DNA of 64,000 nt, taken from NCBI RefSeq assembly GCF_013128195.2, contig NZ_CP053452.2, positions 9,424,001 through 9,488,000 of the forward strand, read 5' to 3'. A program made the translations under genes and the position numbers. The DNA is from Frigoriglobus tundricola. GTDB lineage: Bacteria; Planctomycetota; Planctomycetia; Gemmatales; Gemmataceae. Within the stretch, counting starts at the first letter, position 1. Each line of letters starts with the position of its first letter. Under the pieces are notes generated by a model. It was not told the DNA's origin, searched no databases, and saw nothing but the letters and a program-made list of their open reading frames with translations. This document shows positions 45,691-55,077 of this stretch, piece after piece.

Positions 45691-47181
45691 ATGTCTCGCG
45701 CTGCCGCTGCCCTCCTAAACTGCCCCTCGCGCCGCGACTGGCTCCGCATCGGCGTGCCCGCCGCGTTCGGTGCGGCGTTTCCGTGCGCCCGAGCCGACCC
45801 GGTGCCGGACGGCGCGGGTTTCGGACGGGCGAAGTCCGTCGTTGTGGTCTTCACGAGCGGCGGGCAGAGCCAACTCGACACCTGGGACCCGAAGCCGGAC
45901 GCTCCGGAAGAAGTGCGCGGCGCCTTCCGCAGCGTCCGGACGAGCAACCCGGCGCTGCGGGTTTGCGAACACCTGCCACGCATGGCGGCGCTCGCGAACC
46001 GCTTCGCGGTGCTCCGATCGGTGACACACGACGACCTCGATCACGGGTCGGCGTGCTACCTCGCGCTCACCGGTCAGCACCACCCGCGAAAGTCGTCCAA
46101 CCCGCCGCCGCGGCCGGCCGATTTCCCCGCGCTGGGCGCGGTCCTGAAGCGTGTGCGGCCGGCCAAACACTTTCCGCACACCGCGGTACACGTGAATGGT
46201 CCGCTGCTCGCGCCGGTTGAAGTGTCGCCGGGCCAGTACGGCGGGTTCCTCGGGCACGCCTACGAGCCGGCCGAACTCGGTAACGTCGCCACGACGGACC
46301 GGCTCGTCGCGGCGCTCGATCTACCCTCCGACGTGCCCCAGAGCCGGCTCCGGGGGCGCCGCGACTTACTCGCGCGGCTCGATCCCGGTGCGAGCGCCGA
46401 CCCGCTCAGCCAGAAGGCGTTCGAGTTGGTCAACGCGCCGCGTGTGCGGGCCGCGCTCGACCTTGATCGCGAGCCGGAAAAGCTCCGCGACCGCTACGGC
46501 CGCCACCGCTCGGGCCAAGCGTGCCTCATGGCCCGCCGACTGGTGGAAGCCGGGGTGCCCTGGGTCACGGTGTTCTTCAACCACGGGATTCGCGGACAAG
46601 ACGCCCACCCGGACGACACCGACGCTTACGGCTGGGACACGCACAACGACATCTTCGACGCGCTCAAACAGCACCTCTTGCCGCGGTTCGATCACAGCGT
46701 CTCGGCGCTGCTGGAAGACCTCGGCCACCGGGGGCTGCTCGAAAGCACGCTCGTGGTGGTGATGGGCGAGTTCGGCCGCGCGCCGCTCGTCGCGCGGGAG
46801 AAGAACTTCGCCGGCTCGTCGCCCGGTCGCAAGCACTGGGGGGCGTGCTACTCCGTGGTCCTGGCCGGTGCGGGCGTCGCGCCCGGAGCGGTGTACGGTC
46901 GGTCCGACCGGATCGCGGCCTACCCCCAAGCGGACCCGATTACGCCTGGTGATCTGGCGGCGACGATGTTCTACGCACTCGGCATCCCGCCAGACGCGCA
47001 CTACACAGACGCCACCGACCGGCCGTATCGGATCGTGACGGGCGCGCCGGTCACCAAACTTTTTCTTGAGACTTTGGCGTATGCATTTCCCTGGGACCGC
47101 GGCCGTCTCGGCCGCATCGCTAAGAGCGGCCGAGACGGCCGCGGTCCCGGGAACTCGTCCCGGCGATTCGCTCTAACCTGA
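45691..47181 (+). CDS. DUF1501 secreted protein (sulfatase-like fold)
   Basis: The 496-residue protein begins at 45691 with a Tat-like N-terminus (SRRDWLRIGVPAAFGAAF). Motifs of DUF1501 are VVVFTSGGQSQLDTWDPKPDAPEEVRGAF, HLPRMAALANRFAVLRSVTHDDLDHGSACY, GWDTHNDIF, VVVMGEFGRAPLV and DLAATMFYALGI. The family is alkaline-phosphatase-like and abundant in planctomycetes; its substrate is not known. The last about 25 residues (from WDRGRLGRIAKSGRDGRG) are read through a perfect palindrome of the GGGACCGCGG family, so the ancestral C-terminus has probably been replaced. Confidence 0.9.
   Translation: MSRAAAALLNCPSRRDWLRIGVPAAFGAAFPCARADPVPDGAGFGRAKSVVVVFTSGGQSQLDTWDPKPDAPEEVRGAFRSVRTSNPALRVCEHLPRMAALANRFAVLRSVTHDDLDHGSACYLALTGQHHPRKSSNPPPRPADFPALGAVLKRVRPAKHFPHTAVHVNGPLLAPVEVSPGQYGGFLGHAYEPAELGNVATTDRLVAALDLPSDVPQSRLRGRRDLLARLDPGASADPLSQKAFELVNAPRVRAALDLDREPEKLRDRYGRHRSGQACLMARRLVEAGVPWVTVFFNHGIRGQDAHPDDTDAYGWDTHNDIFDALKQHLLPRFDHSVSALLEDLGHRGLLESTLVVVMGEFGRAPLVAREKNFAGSSPGRKHWGACYSVVLAGAGVAPGAVYGRSDRIAAYPQADPITPGDLAATMFYALGIPPDAHYTDATDRPYRIVTGAPVTKLFLETLAYAFPWDRGRLGRIAKSGRDGRGPGNSSRRFALT
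47091..47150. repeat. GGGACCGCGG palindrome, copy A (inside the DUF1501 3-prime end)
   Basis: A perfect 23-bp inverted repeat (47093-47115 with 47126-47148; GGGACCGCGGCCGTCTCGGC...) with a 10-nt loop. It shares its first 25 positions with the arm at 61604-61632 except for three changes. It is translated within the DUF1501 reading frame. Confidence 0.85.
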
Positions 47182-47198
47182 TTCACCCGAGATTCTCG

Positions 47199-47864
47199 AT
47201 GCGCGTGCTCTTTTCCGTTGCCCTCTTCGCCATTGCCGCCCCCGCCCTTGCCGACGATACGGGCAGCTTCACGCCGTTGTTCGACGGCAAGACCCTCGAC
47301 GGCTGGACATTCATCGTGAAACCCGACAAGGACGGCAAGAAGGCCGATCCGAAGGGCACCTGGAGCGTCGCGGACGGGTACATCCGCTGCACGGGTAAGC
47401 CCAACGGCTGCATGGTGACCCGGGAAGAGTACGGCGACTACGTGCTGAAGGTGAAGTGGCGCTTTCCGGCTGATGGCAAGGGCGGCAACAGCGGGGTGCT
47501 GTTGCACGTCCAGGACGAGAAATATTGGCCGACGTCGATCGAAGCACAAATGCTGACCGGCCGGGCCGGCGACCTGTTTCTCACCAACCCGCCGGGCGCG
47601 AAGCTCGACGTGGACCCGTCGCGCCGGAACCCGAAGGTGGAGCGCCAGTTCTTCCGCCTGGAAACGAAAGAACCGGTGGAGAAGAAACTCGGCGAGTGGA
47701 ACGAGTACGAGATCACCTGCAAGGGCGGCGCCGTGAACTTGGTCATCAACGGCGTGAAGGTGAACGAGGGCACGAACGGCAACCTGTCGAAGGGCCGGAT
47801 CGCGCTCCAGTCCGAGGGCACCGAGATCCACTTCAAAGACGTTGTCATCAAAAAGCTAAAGTGA
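47199..47864 (+). CDS. Secreted DUF1080 protein (3-keto-disaccharide hydrolase-like)
   Basis: The 221-residue exported jelly-roll protein has a signal peptide (MRVLFSVALFAIAAPALA), then the DUF1080 start motif FTPLFDGKTLDGW. It also carries WSVADGYIRCTGKPNGCMVTREEYGDYVLKVKWRF, NSGVLLHVQ, and the end motif GRIALQSEGTEIHFKDVVIKKL. Structures of the family are concanavalin-like glucanases; several relatives act on 3-keto-glucosides. It follows DUF1501 by 17 nt, so the pair is probably one transcript. Confidence 0.9.
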   Translation: MRVLFSVALFAIAAPALADDTGSFTPLFDGKTLDGWTFIVKPDKDGKKADPKGTWSVADGYIRCTGKPNGCMVTREEYGDYVLKVKWRFPADGKGGNSGVLLHVQDEKYWPTSIEAQMLTGRAGDLFLTNPPGAKLDVDPSRRNPKVERQFFRLETKEPVEKKLGEWNEYEITCKGGAVNLVINGVKVNEGTNGNLSKGRIALQSEGTEIHFKDVVIKKLK

Positions 47865-47951
47865 CATTCTCGGAGAGGTGAGGCCACGCGAACTCGCTAC
47901 TCGCTGGCGGTGCTTTTGCACTTCCGGGGCACCGCCAGGAGCGGGACGGCG

Positions 47952-48704
47952 TCACTTCTTGCCGGGGAACCGCATCAGTTCGCGGCCCGTCGCCACATCG
48001 AACACGACCACCGTGCCGTCGGCCGACACCACCGCCGCCGTCTTCCCGTCCGCCGCCATCTTCAAGCTGGATGTCGCCTTCGCCGGCTCGCCCTGCCCGG
48101 GCAATATCGCCGCGATGACGACGTCCGCCGACCCGACCACGCGCGGCGGACCGCCCTTGCCGTCGGTTCCGAGAACGATGTCGATGACCTCCGCGCCCTT
48201 CTTACCGTCCCCGCCGGACAGAATTCCGAGGGGGAAACCGCCTTTGCCGTCCGCTTCGAAGTAGAGTTGGATCGCGCCCGATTTCTCCGCCTTCGGCCCT
48301 TTCGGGGCAGCGGGAGCCGGCGCGGCCAGACGCTCCAGCAGCTCCTTCGCCAGTGCCGCGACCTTCGGATCGGAGTGCTTCGCCAGCGCGCGAAGCGGGG
48401 CGTGGGCGTCCGCGGTGGGCGCGGCGGCCTTCGGCTGACTGGGGACGACGAACTGCCACGTCATCTCGGTGGGCTTCGACTCAGCGGCTTTCGTCTCCGC
48501 CGCTTTGGCCTCAGCGGCCTTGACGGCCGCGCGCTTGCGCTCCTCGGCTACGAGTAGAATGCGGCGCTTCTCCTCCAGGGCCTTGATCTCGTCCTGGATC
48601 TTTTGGAGTTCCTGAGGCGTCGTGGGGTGTTGTGCGCGGGCCGGCGCGAGCATCACGGTGCCCATGACGACAGCGACCAGGGCGAAACGAAGTGACGTGA
48701 ACAT
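47952..48704 (-). CDS. Secreted coiled-coil protein with WD-like C-terminal segment, unknown function
   Basis: The 250-residue protein starts at 48704 (signal MFTSLRFALVAVVMGTVMLAPARA). Residues 25-75 form a coiled coil (TPQELQKIQDEIKALEEKRRILLVAEERKR) followed by an Ala/Lys/Glu-rich low-complexity stretch. The C-terminal half contains SSLKMAADGKTAAVVSADGTVVVFDVATGRELMRF, which reads like one WD40/PQQ-type blade. The upstream ATG at 48773 would skip the signal peptide, so it was not chosen. Confidence 0.68.
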   Translation of the reverse strand: MFTSLRFALVAVVMGTVMLAPARAQHPTTPQELQKIQDEIKALEEKRRILLVAEERKRAAVKAAEAKAAETKAAESKPTEMTWQFVVPSQPKAAAPTADAHAPLRALAKHSDPKVAALAKELLERLAAPAPAAPKGPKAEKSGAIQLYFEADGKGGFPLGILSGGDGKKGAEVIDIVLGTDGKGGPPRVVGSADVVIAAILPGQGEPAKATSSLKMAADGKTAAVVSADGTVVVFDVATGRELMRFPGKK

Positions 48705-49105
48705 CTGGAACACACCTGTCGGGAGGGAACATTGAGGAGCAGCGCTGAAGGCGAGACGGGCGACGTGTTTCACACGCTCGCACCGTCCCTCGGTCGCCCC
48801 GACCGCGGGGGCACACCATTACCGCTCCGCGTGCGGCACCACACGCCGCCTGAACTAATTGCCCCGTCACCGGGTCCGCGCTCGGAGTGGCGGCCGAAAA
48901 TGCTGCGGCTTCATGACGCCTCCAGAGATGATCGAAGGGGCGTGCGGCAAGTACAGTTTTTCTGGTCGGATCCGCCGACGCACTTCCGACCCGTTCACGT
49001 ATTGCGAGGGTTCGCGCTTGTGTGGCCATCCTTCGGCAGTGGATCATTCATGGGACCGTGCCACTCGTGAGGCTCTTTGAGCAGCGACCGAACCATAGGA
49101 GCGCC
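48705..49105. other. 401-nt divergent intergenic region
   Basis: This lies between two divergent genes (secreted coiled-coil protein and hybrid kinase) and should hold both promoters. No open frame is convincing. A ribosome site (AGGAG) sits just before the kinase start. No palindrome of the repeat families was seen. Confidence 0.4.
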
Positions 49106-50950
49106 ATGTCGGACGCCCGCCCGCCCGGCCCGAGTCGGATCGACCGCCTCCTCGAAAAGCTCCTGTTCGCCCCGCTCGCCGGTGAGCCCCACGCCGAAAC
49201 GTGGCGCCGGAACGTCCTCGAGCTGGGCCTCACGGTCTGCGTCGTCCTGGGGTCGATCGTCTACGTACCGAGCGTCGGCCTCGCGCTGCGGCACGAGAAA
49301 TGGGTGGTGGCGGTCGCCGACACGGTCGCCGTTGTGGCGGTCGTCGCGCTCCGGTTCGCCCGCGCGCCCGGCTTCGCGCCCCGGGCGGTGGCCTTCTCGT
49401 TCGTGATGTACGGCCTGGGGGTCGCGCTCCTCATCGAAATCGGGCCGATCTGTCAGATCTACATGTTCGGCTTCTCCGTCATCACGACCCTCCTCCTGGG
49501 CGTCCGCGTCGGCGTGTGCGCGGTCGCGCTGAACGCGCTGACGCTGTTGGGCATCGGCCTCGCCGGGTTCGCCGCGCCCGAGATGGCCGTGAGCTGGCAC
49601 CCCCCGAGCGCGGCGGGCTGGGTCGTCACCGCGATGAACTTCGTCCTGGTCAACTTCGTCCTGGTCGTGACGATCGGGGTCGTGCTGGCGGCGCTCGAGC
49701 GCCTCGCCGAGCGCGAGCACGAGGCGCGGGCCCTGCTCGAACGCGAGCGGGCGGACCTGGTGGCGGCGAACGCCGCGCTCGACCAACAGGTGCGCGAGCG
49801 GCGGGAACTCGAAAGCCAGCTCGTCCACGCCCGCAAGATGGAAGCGGTGGGCCAGTTGGCCGGCGGCGTGGCGCACGACTTCAACAACCTGTTGACCGTC
49901 ATCAACGGGTGCAGCGACCTCGTCCTCGAAGCGCTCCCGCCCGCCGACGCGGGGCGGGTGATGCTCACCCAGATCCGCGACGCGGGGCAACGGGCCGCGG
50001 CGCTCACGCGCCAACTGCTCGCCTTCAGCCGGCGGCAGGTCCTCGCCCCCCAGGTCATAAGCCCCAACGCCGTCGTGGCCAACATCGAAAAGATGCTGGC
50101 CCGCCTCATCGGAGAGGACGTCCGGGTCGAGACGGTGCTGAGCCCCGACACCAGCCGGATCCGGGTCGATCCGGGCCAGTTCGAACAGGTCCTCCTGAAC
50201 CTGGCAACGAACGCCCGCGACGCGATGCCGACCGGCGGGCGCCTGACCATCGAAACCGAGAACCTCGTGCTCGCCCGCGGGGACGCCCTCAGCCGGTGGG
50301 GCGCCCGCCCCGGGGCGTACGTCGCGCTGCGGGTGTCGGACACGGGGTGCGGGATGGCCCCCGAGGTCAAGGCCCGCATGTTCGAGCCGTTCTTCACCAC
50401 GAAGGACCCCGGCAAGGGCACCGGGCTCGGGCTGGCGACGGTCTTTGGCATCGTCAAGCAGAGCGACGGCTTCATCGACGCCGAGAGCGAGGCGGGCCGC
50501 GGCACGTGCTTCCGCATCCTGTTCCCGGCCGTTACCGACGACGTGCGCCCCGCGTCCCAGCACGACGAGCCGGTGCGGAAGGGGTCGGAGACCGTGCTCC
50601 TCGTGGAGGACGAACCCGGGGTCCGCGGGCTCGCCAAACTGGCCCTGGAAACGCAGGGGTACCGGGTGCTGACGGCCGCCAACGGCAACGAGGCGGTGCG
50701 GGTGTTCGCGACGCACGGGGACGAGGTGCAGGTGGTCGTCACGGACGTGGTCATGCCCGAGATGGGCGGCCGTGAGCTGGTCGAGCAGATCCGCCGGCTC
50801 CGGGCGTCGGTGAAGGTGCTGTACATGAGCGGGTACACGGACGACGCCGTCGTGCGCCACGGCATCGTCGAGGCGGTCGAAGCCTTCTTACAGAAGCCGT
50901 TCTCCCCGCTCGCCCTGGCACGAAAGGTCCGCGCCGTGCTGGACGCGTAG
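49106..50950 (+). CDS. Membrane hybrid histidine kinase with C-terminal receiver
   Basis: The 614-residue protein starts at 49106 after AGGAG. Six hydrophobic helices fill residues about 36-198. A coiled coil (ALERLAEREHEARALLERERADLV) leads to the dimerisation domain with the phospho-acceptor His at 257 (LAGGVAHDFNNLLTVINGCSD) and the ATPase domain (NLATNARDAM, DTGCGMAPEVKARMFEPFFTTKD, GKGTGLGLATVFGIVKQS). The C-terminal receiver has LLVEDEPGVRGL and the acceptor Asp at about 547 (VVTDVVMPEMGG) with KPFS. It closely follows the HDFNNLL class whose receiver acts in a phosphorelay. No partner output gene is adjacent. Confidence 0.92.
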   Translation: MSDARPPGPSRIDRLLEKLLFAPLAGEPHAETWRRNVLELGLTVCVVLGSIVYVPSVGLALRHEKWVVAVADTVAVVAVVALRFARAPGFAPRAVAFSFVMYGLGVALLIEIGPICQIYMFGFSVITTLLLGVRVGVCAVALNALTLLGIGLAGFAAPEMAVSWHPPSAAGWVVTAMNFVLVNFVLVVTIGVVLAALERLAEREHEARALLERERADLVAANAALDQQVRERRELESQLVHARKMEAVGQLAGGVAHDFNNLLTVINGCSDLVLEALPPADAGRVMLTQIRDAGQRAAALTRQLLAFSRRQVLAPQVISPNAVVANIEKMLARLIGEDVRVETVLSPDTSRIRVDPGQFEQVLLNLATNARDAMPTGGRLTIETENLVLARGDALSRWGARPGAYVALRVSDTGCGMAPEVKARMFEPFFTTKDPGKGTGLGLATVFGIVKQSDGFIDAESEAGRGTCFRILFPAVTDDVRPASQHDEPVRKGSETVLLVEDEPGVRGLAKLALETQGYRVLTAANGNEAVRVFATHGDEVQVVVTDVVMPEMGGRELVEQIRRLRASVKVLYMSGYTDDAVVRHGIVEAVEAFLQKPFSPLALARKVRAVLDA

Positions 50951-51407
50951 CTCGATTGAGATCCACGCGGGGTTGGTCACCTCCGCTGGCTCGCCCAGCG
51001 CGAAACCGCCACGGGCCGCTCACGCACCCCCTATCGCCAACACCCGTCCGAACCGAGCAGCCCAGACCGGTGAATACTTGACGGGCTTCCAACGCCTTAT
51101 AACAATGACATCTGCCCTTCTCTCAATGTTTTGTGCCGCATGGAACTCGCTGCCCCGGCACTGAGTTGGCTCCCGGTCGGCGCTGGACGCGTGCGACGGA
51201 CACGTTCCCGAGTCGCGGGTCGAAAGGGCTGGCCGACCTTGAACGCGAGTCGGGATCGGGCGCGGGTCGGGCCATCGTCCCACACCGCTCGCCACGCCTG
51301 GGTCCCCCCGGCTCAAAAAAGAAGTGCGCGGAGTGTGGTAAGCCCGACACGGGCGTCCGGTAACATCGGTGGCGGCTCCAATTCGTCCCACGCTTGAGGG
51401 CTCTCCG
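50951..51407. other. 457-nt intergenic region without supported gene
   Basis: Composition becomes less GC-rich in parts. Open frames here overlap each other and show no family motif or ribosome site. No hairpin or repeat of the window families was seen. It could hide a small RNA or a remnant. Confidence 0.4.
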
Positions 51408-52649
51408 ATGTTCCGCTTCTTCGCGGCGGTCTCAGTCGCGTTCGCCACAACCGCGACCCTCCGCGCGGCCGACTGGCCGCAGTGGCTCGGCCTCAAACGG
51501 GACGGCGGGTCGTCCGAGACCGTCGAGCCGTGGACGGGCGAACCGAAGGTGCTGTGGAAGGTTAAGGTCGGGGTCGGGTTCAGCACGCCGGCGGTCGCGG
51601 GCGGCCGGGTGTTCGTTCACGCGCGGGTCAACGGGAAGGACCGCGAGGAGCTGATCGCGCTCGACGCGAAGACGGGCAAGGTGCAGTGGCGCACGGCCTA
51701 CGACCGCGGGCCGTACAACAGCGTGCTCAACACCGGGCCGCAAGCCACCCCGACGGTCGTGGGTACCCGCGTCTACGCTTACGGCATCACCGGCTATCTC
51801 ACCTGCTTCGAGGCCGACACCGGCAAACAGGTGTGGCAGGTGGACACCTTCCGGAAGCTCAAGGCCCCGCTGCCGCAGTTCGGCGTGTGCTGCTCACCGC
51901 TCGTGGTCGGAAACAAGGTGCTGGTCGCCGTGGGCGGCAAGGGGAGTTCGGTCGTCGCGTTCGAGACCGAGACGGGCGAGGTCGCGTGGCAGGCGCTCGA
52001 CGAACCGGCCGGAACGTCGTCGCCGGTGCTGGTGGTCGCGGGCGGGAAGGCGGGCCGACTGCCGGACGTGGCCGTGATGACCACGCTCCGCGTCGTCGGG
52101 CTGAACCCGCTCGACGGCGCGGTGAACTGGGAGTTCGCGCTGCCGTTCCAGCCGGGCGGCACGTCGCCCACGCCGCTCGTGATCGGCGACCGGGTCGTGA
52201 CCAGCACCATGACCAACGGTTCGACCGCGATCCGCGTGACGGCCGGCGAGACCGTGACCGCCGAGAAGGAGTGGCAGGCGAAGGGGCTGAGCGGCTACTT
52301 CTCGTCCGGGGTCGCGGGCGGCAAGGACCGGCTGTTCCTGGTGACGAACGTGACGAAGCCCGTCCCCCGCGCGGACCTCGTGTGCGTCGAGACCGCGACC
52401 GGCAAGGAGCTGTGGAAGAAGGAGGGCCTCGGCTACTTCCACTTCGGGCTCATCCGCACGGGCAACGGGAAGCTACTCGCCCTCGACGACGCCGGCACGC
52501 TGAAGCTGATCGACGCGACCGCGAAGGAGTTCAAGGAACTCTGTTCGGCGAAGGTGTGCGACGGCACCCTCGTCGCCCCGGCGCTGTCCAACGGCCGGCT
52601 CTATGCCCGCGACGCCACGGACGTCGTGTGCGTGCAGCTCGCCCCGTAA
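51408..52649 (+). CDS. Secreted PQQ-like beta-propeller repeat protein
   Basis: The 413-residue exported protein has a signal peptide (MFRFFAAVSVAFATTATLRA). It then opens with the characteristic ADWPQWLGLKRDGGSSET and contains propeller blades of the type GRVFVHARVNGKDREELIALDAKTGKVQWRTAY, ECFEADTGKQVWQ and DLVCVETATGKELWKKEG, ending LYARDATDVVCVQLAP. The blades match quinoprotein/outer-membrane-assembly propellers without the dehydrogenase residues, so it is probably a structural or binding propeller. It is followed 33 nt later by the DUF1559 pseudopilin. Confidence 0.88.
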   Translation: MFRFFAAVSVAFATTATLRAADWPQWLGLKRDGGSSETVEPWTGEPKVLWKVKVGVGFSTPAVAGGRVFVHARVNGKDREELIALDAKTGKVQWRTAYDRGPYNSVLNTGPQATPTVVGTRVYAYGITGYLTCFEADTGKQVWQVDTFRKLKAPLPQFGVCCSPLVVGNKVLVAVGGKGSSVVAFETETGEVAWQALDEPAGTSSPVLVVAGGKAGRLPDVAVMTTLRVVGLNPLDGAVNWEFALPFQPGGTSPTPLVIGDRVVTSTMTNGSTAIRVTAGETVTAEKEWQAKGLSGYFSSGVAGGKDRLFLVTNVTKPVPRADLVCVETATGKELWKKEGLGYFHFGLIRTGNGKLLALDDAGTLKLIDATAKEFKELCSAKVCDGTLVAPALSNGRLYARDATDVVCVQLAP

Positions 52650-52682
52650 TCCTTCCACGTCGGTCCCACCCGGAGTTTCGCC

Positions 52683-53633
52683 ATGCCGCGCTCGCGCCCG
52701 CAGGGGTTCACACTGATCGAGTTGCTGGTGGTGATCGCGATCATCGCGATCCTCATCGGCCTGCTGCTGCCGGCGGTTCAGAAGGTGCGGGAGGCCGCCG
52801 CCCGCATGTCGTGCCAGAACAACCTGAAGCAGATCACGCTGGGCTACTTCAACCAGGAGAGCGCGCTGGGCTACTTCCCGTACAGCGGCAGCAACGGCGG
52901 TCCCCCGAACGGTCCCGGCGTCAACCCCGCCCCCTTCGGGTGGGGGTTGAATATTCTCACGGCGATCGAACAGGACAACTTGTTCAAGCAGTACGACGCC
53001 ACCCAGCAGCCGTTCGCGCTCCTGGGCGGGCCGGCGAACAATCAGGCCGTCTCCGCCACGAGGATCAAGGTGTTCACGTGCCCGTCGAACCCGGACAGTA
53101 GCGGCCCGGCGGTCACGTACACGCTGCCGGGCTATGCGTCCTGGGTGGGGATGCCCGGCGACTACGGCCCGATCCAGAGCGTGAGCGCGAGTCTCGCGGG
53201 CAGCATCGGCGGGTTCCCGACGGGCAACCTCAAGGGCATGTTCCAGGTGGACGTGAAGACCCGGATCGCGGACGTGACCGACGGCCTCTCGAACACCATT
53301 ATGATGCCGGAGATCGCCGGTCGGCCGTACCTGTGGCTGGCCGGAAAGAAACAGCCCTACCCGTCATCCTTCACTTACTACAACGGCTCCGGACTGTGGA
53401 ACGACGCGACGTGTAGCAACGCCAGCCTGAGCGGCTCGGCGGCCGACGGCACCCCGTCCGCGCTCACCTGCGTCGTCAACTGCTCGAACGACCTCGGCCT
53501 GTACTCGTTCCACACCGGGGTGACCAACGTCGGGATGGGCGACGGGTCGGTGCGCGCGTTGACTTCGGGCACCAGTGTGTTTAATGTCGCGGCGCTGGTC
53601 ACGCGGGCGAACGGGGAAGTGATCAGTGAGTAG
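52683..53633 (+). CDS. DUF1559 pseudopilin-like protein with type IV N-terminal methylation motif
   Basis: The 316-residue protein begins with the prepilin motif [32 protein letters not shown] (residues 8-39, cleavage after Gly 8), followed by [18 protein letters not shown]. The C-terminal DUF1559 part ends in the H-x9-DG-type signature ([21 protein letters not shown]). This family is hugely expanded in planctomycetes and is linked to type II/IV secretion-like fibres. Its stop overlaps the MFS transporter start by 8 nt. Confidence 0.94.
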   Translation: MPRSRPQGFTLIELLVVIAIIAILIGLLLPAVQKVREAAARMSCQNNLKQITLGYFNQESALGYFPYSGSNGGPPNGPGVNPAPFGWGLNILTAIEQDNLFKQYDATQQPFALLGGPANNQAVSATRIKVFTCPSNPDSSGPAVTYTLPGYASWVGMPGDYGPIQSVSASLAGSIGGFPTGNLKGMFQVDVKTRIADVTDGLSNTIMMPEIAGRPYLWLAGKKQPYPSSFTYYNGSGLWNDATCSNASLSGSAADGTPSALTCVVNCSNDLGLYSFHTGVTNVGMGDGSVRALTSGTSVFNVAALVTRANGEVISE

Positions 53634-54912
53634 TCGCCTCGCACCGGCCGACGGCGCGCCCGTTCCGCGTGGCGCGTGGCCGGCGCGCCTGCCGTTCTAC
53701 TACGGCTGGGTGAACGTGGTCCTCGCGGCGGTCGCGATGTCGGCCACCCTCCCCGGCCGCACCTACGGGCTGGGGCTCATCAAAGAGCCGCTCCGCGCCG
53801 AACTCGGTATCACCGACCTGCGGTTCAACGTCCTCAATTTCTGGAGCGTCGTCATCGGCGCGGCCTGCGTGGTCCCGGTCGGCCGTCTGATCGACCGACT
53901 GGGCGCGCGGCGCGTGCTCGCGGGCGTCGGAGCGGCCCTCGGCGGGTGCGTGCTGCTGATGAGCCGAGCGGCGGACGAGGCGGCACTCGCGGTCACGCTC
54001 ACTCTGGTGCGCGGACTGGGCCAGGGCGCGCTCTCGGTGGTGGCGATCGCACTCGTGGTAAAGTGGTTCCGGCGACGCGCGGGCGTGGCGATAGGGGCGT
54101 TCGCGCTCCTGCTCGCCCCCGGGTTCGTCGTCCCCATCATTATGGTTGGCGAGGCCGTGACTGCCGTCGGCTGGCGGGCCGCGTGGGCGGGCATCGGTTC
54201 GGTGTTACTGTTCGGCCTCGTCCCCCTCGGCCTTGTGTTCGCCCGGAGTTCGCCGGAAGCGTGCGGGATCCCGCCGGACGAAAGCGACGACGCCGCGGAC
54301 CGGGCCGAACCGATGGCGCCGCGGGCGGTGCTCGCCACCCCGTCGTTCTGGGTGTTCACGGCCGCCGCGACCGTCTTCAACCTGGTGTTCTCCGCACTCA
54401 CTCTCGACAACGAGAGCTTGTTGGTGGAACATTGCTTGGACGGGAAACAGGCCAACGAGCTGATCCTGGGCACGCTGATGTTCAGCGGGTTGCCGGCGAA
54501 CGTGGTCGCGGGGTCACTCGCCCGGCGCCGGCCCCTGGGGAAGCTGCTCGGCGGGGGGGTCGCGATCCTGGCCGCGTCAGTGCTCCTGTTCCCGTTCGTG
54601 ACGACGCTCGGCCTGGCCGTGGTGTACGCGGTGTTGCTCGGCGTGTCGGGCGGGGTCGTCACGGTGATCTACTTCACCGTGTACGGCCACACCTACGGCC
54701 GCACGCACCTGGGTAGCATCCAGGCGACGGTTCAGGTGCTGTCAGTGTTTGCGTCAGCGTCCGGGCCGGTGTTACTGGCCGCCGTGCGTGAGCAGGGTAA
54801 CGGGACCGGACCGTTCTTTTACGGCTTCGCGGCCGTCGCACTCGTGATCGCGGTCGCCGCCTGGGTGGTGCGTCCGCCGGCAGGACCTACCCCACCCACC
54901 TCCCCTCCCTGA
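53626..54912 (+). CDS. MFS transporter (oxalate/formate-antiporter-like branch)
   Basis: The 428-residue transporter starts at a GTG (53626) that overlaps the pseudopilin stop. About twelve helices are visible. Conserved MFS signature segments include [12 protein letters not shown] (the loop 2-3 motif) and [22 protein letters not shown]-like. The N-terminal [17 protein letters not shown] fits the OFA type. The last residues ([11 protein letters not shown]) and the stop codon come from an ACCTACCCC-type repeat at 54885. The next gene begins 165 nt on and encodes an ArsI/CadI-like fusion, so the transporter could serve it. Substrate is inference. Confidence 0.85.
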   Translation: MSSRLAPADGAPVPRGAWPARLPFYYGWVNVVLAAVAMSATLPGRTYGLGLIKEPLRAELGITDLRFNVLNFWSVVIGAACVVPVGRLIDRLGARRVLAGVGAALGGCVLLMSRAADEAALAVTLTLVRGLGQGALSVVAIALVVKWFRRRAGVAIGAFALLLAPGFVVPIIMVGEAVTAVGWRAAWAGIGSVLLFGLVPLGLVFARSSPEACGIPPDESDDAADRAEPMAPRAVLATPSFWVFTAAATVFNLVFSALTLDNESLLVEHCLDGKQANELILGTLMFSGLPANVVAGSLARRRPLGKLLGGGVAILAASVLLFPFVTTLGLAVVYAVLLGVSGGVVTVIYFTVYGHTYGRTHLGSIQATVQVLSVFASASGPVLLAAVREQGNGTGPFFYGFAAVALVIAVAAWVVRPPAGPTPPTSPP

Positions 54913-55062
54913 AAGGAAGGGGGAGAAAGAGTAAGAGCGGCCCCAACCCCTTTCATGACTCAGGGAAAGGGATTACGACCGGCCAGCACTCTCAATTGGT
55001 GGAGGGTTCCTCTGCTCATTCCCACTTCCCTATTAGAGAGGGGGGCCAAGGGGGGTAGGTCT
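54885..55062. repeat. ACCTACCCC-bounded composite palindrome (overlaps the MFS 3-prime end)
   Basis: It starts ACCTACCCCACCCACC at 54885 and ends GGGGGGTAGGT at 55062. Two C/G-rich hairpins (54885-54924; 55022-55062) point toward each other, with a CCCCAACCCCTTTCATGACT fragment between. The first unit supplies the last codons and stop of the MFS gene. The second ends 15 nt before the next start codon. Confidence 0.7.
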
Positions 55063-55077
55063 TTGAGGAGGTGGCCG

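Noticed and set aside
50951-51407. Several overlapping open frames upstream of the PQQ-propeller gene
   Set aside because: None has a ribosome site, a motif, or codon usage like the neighbouring genes.
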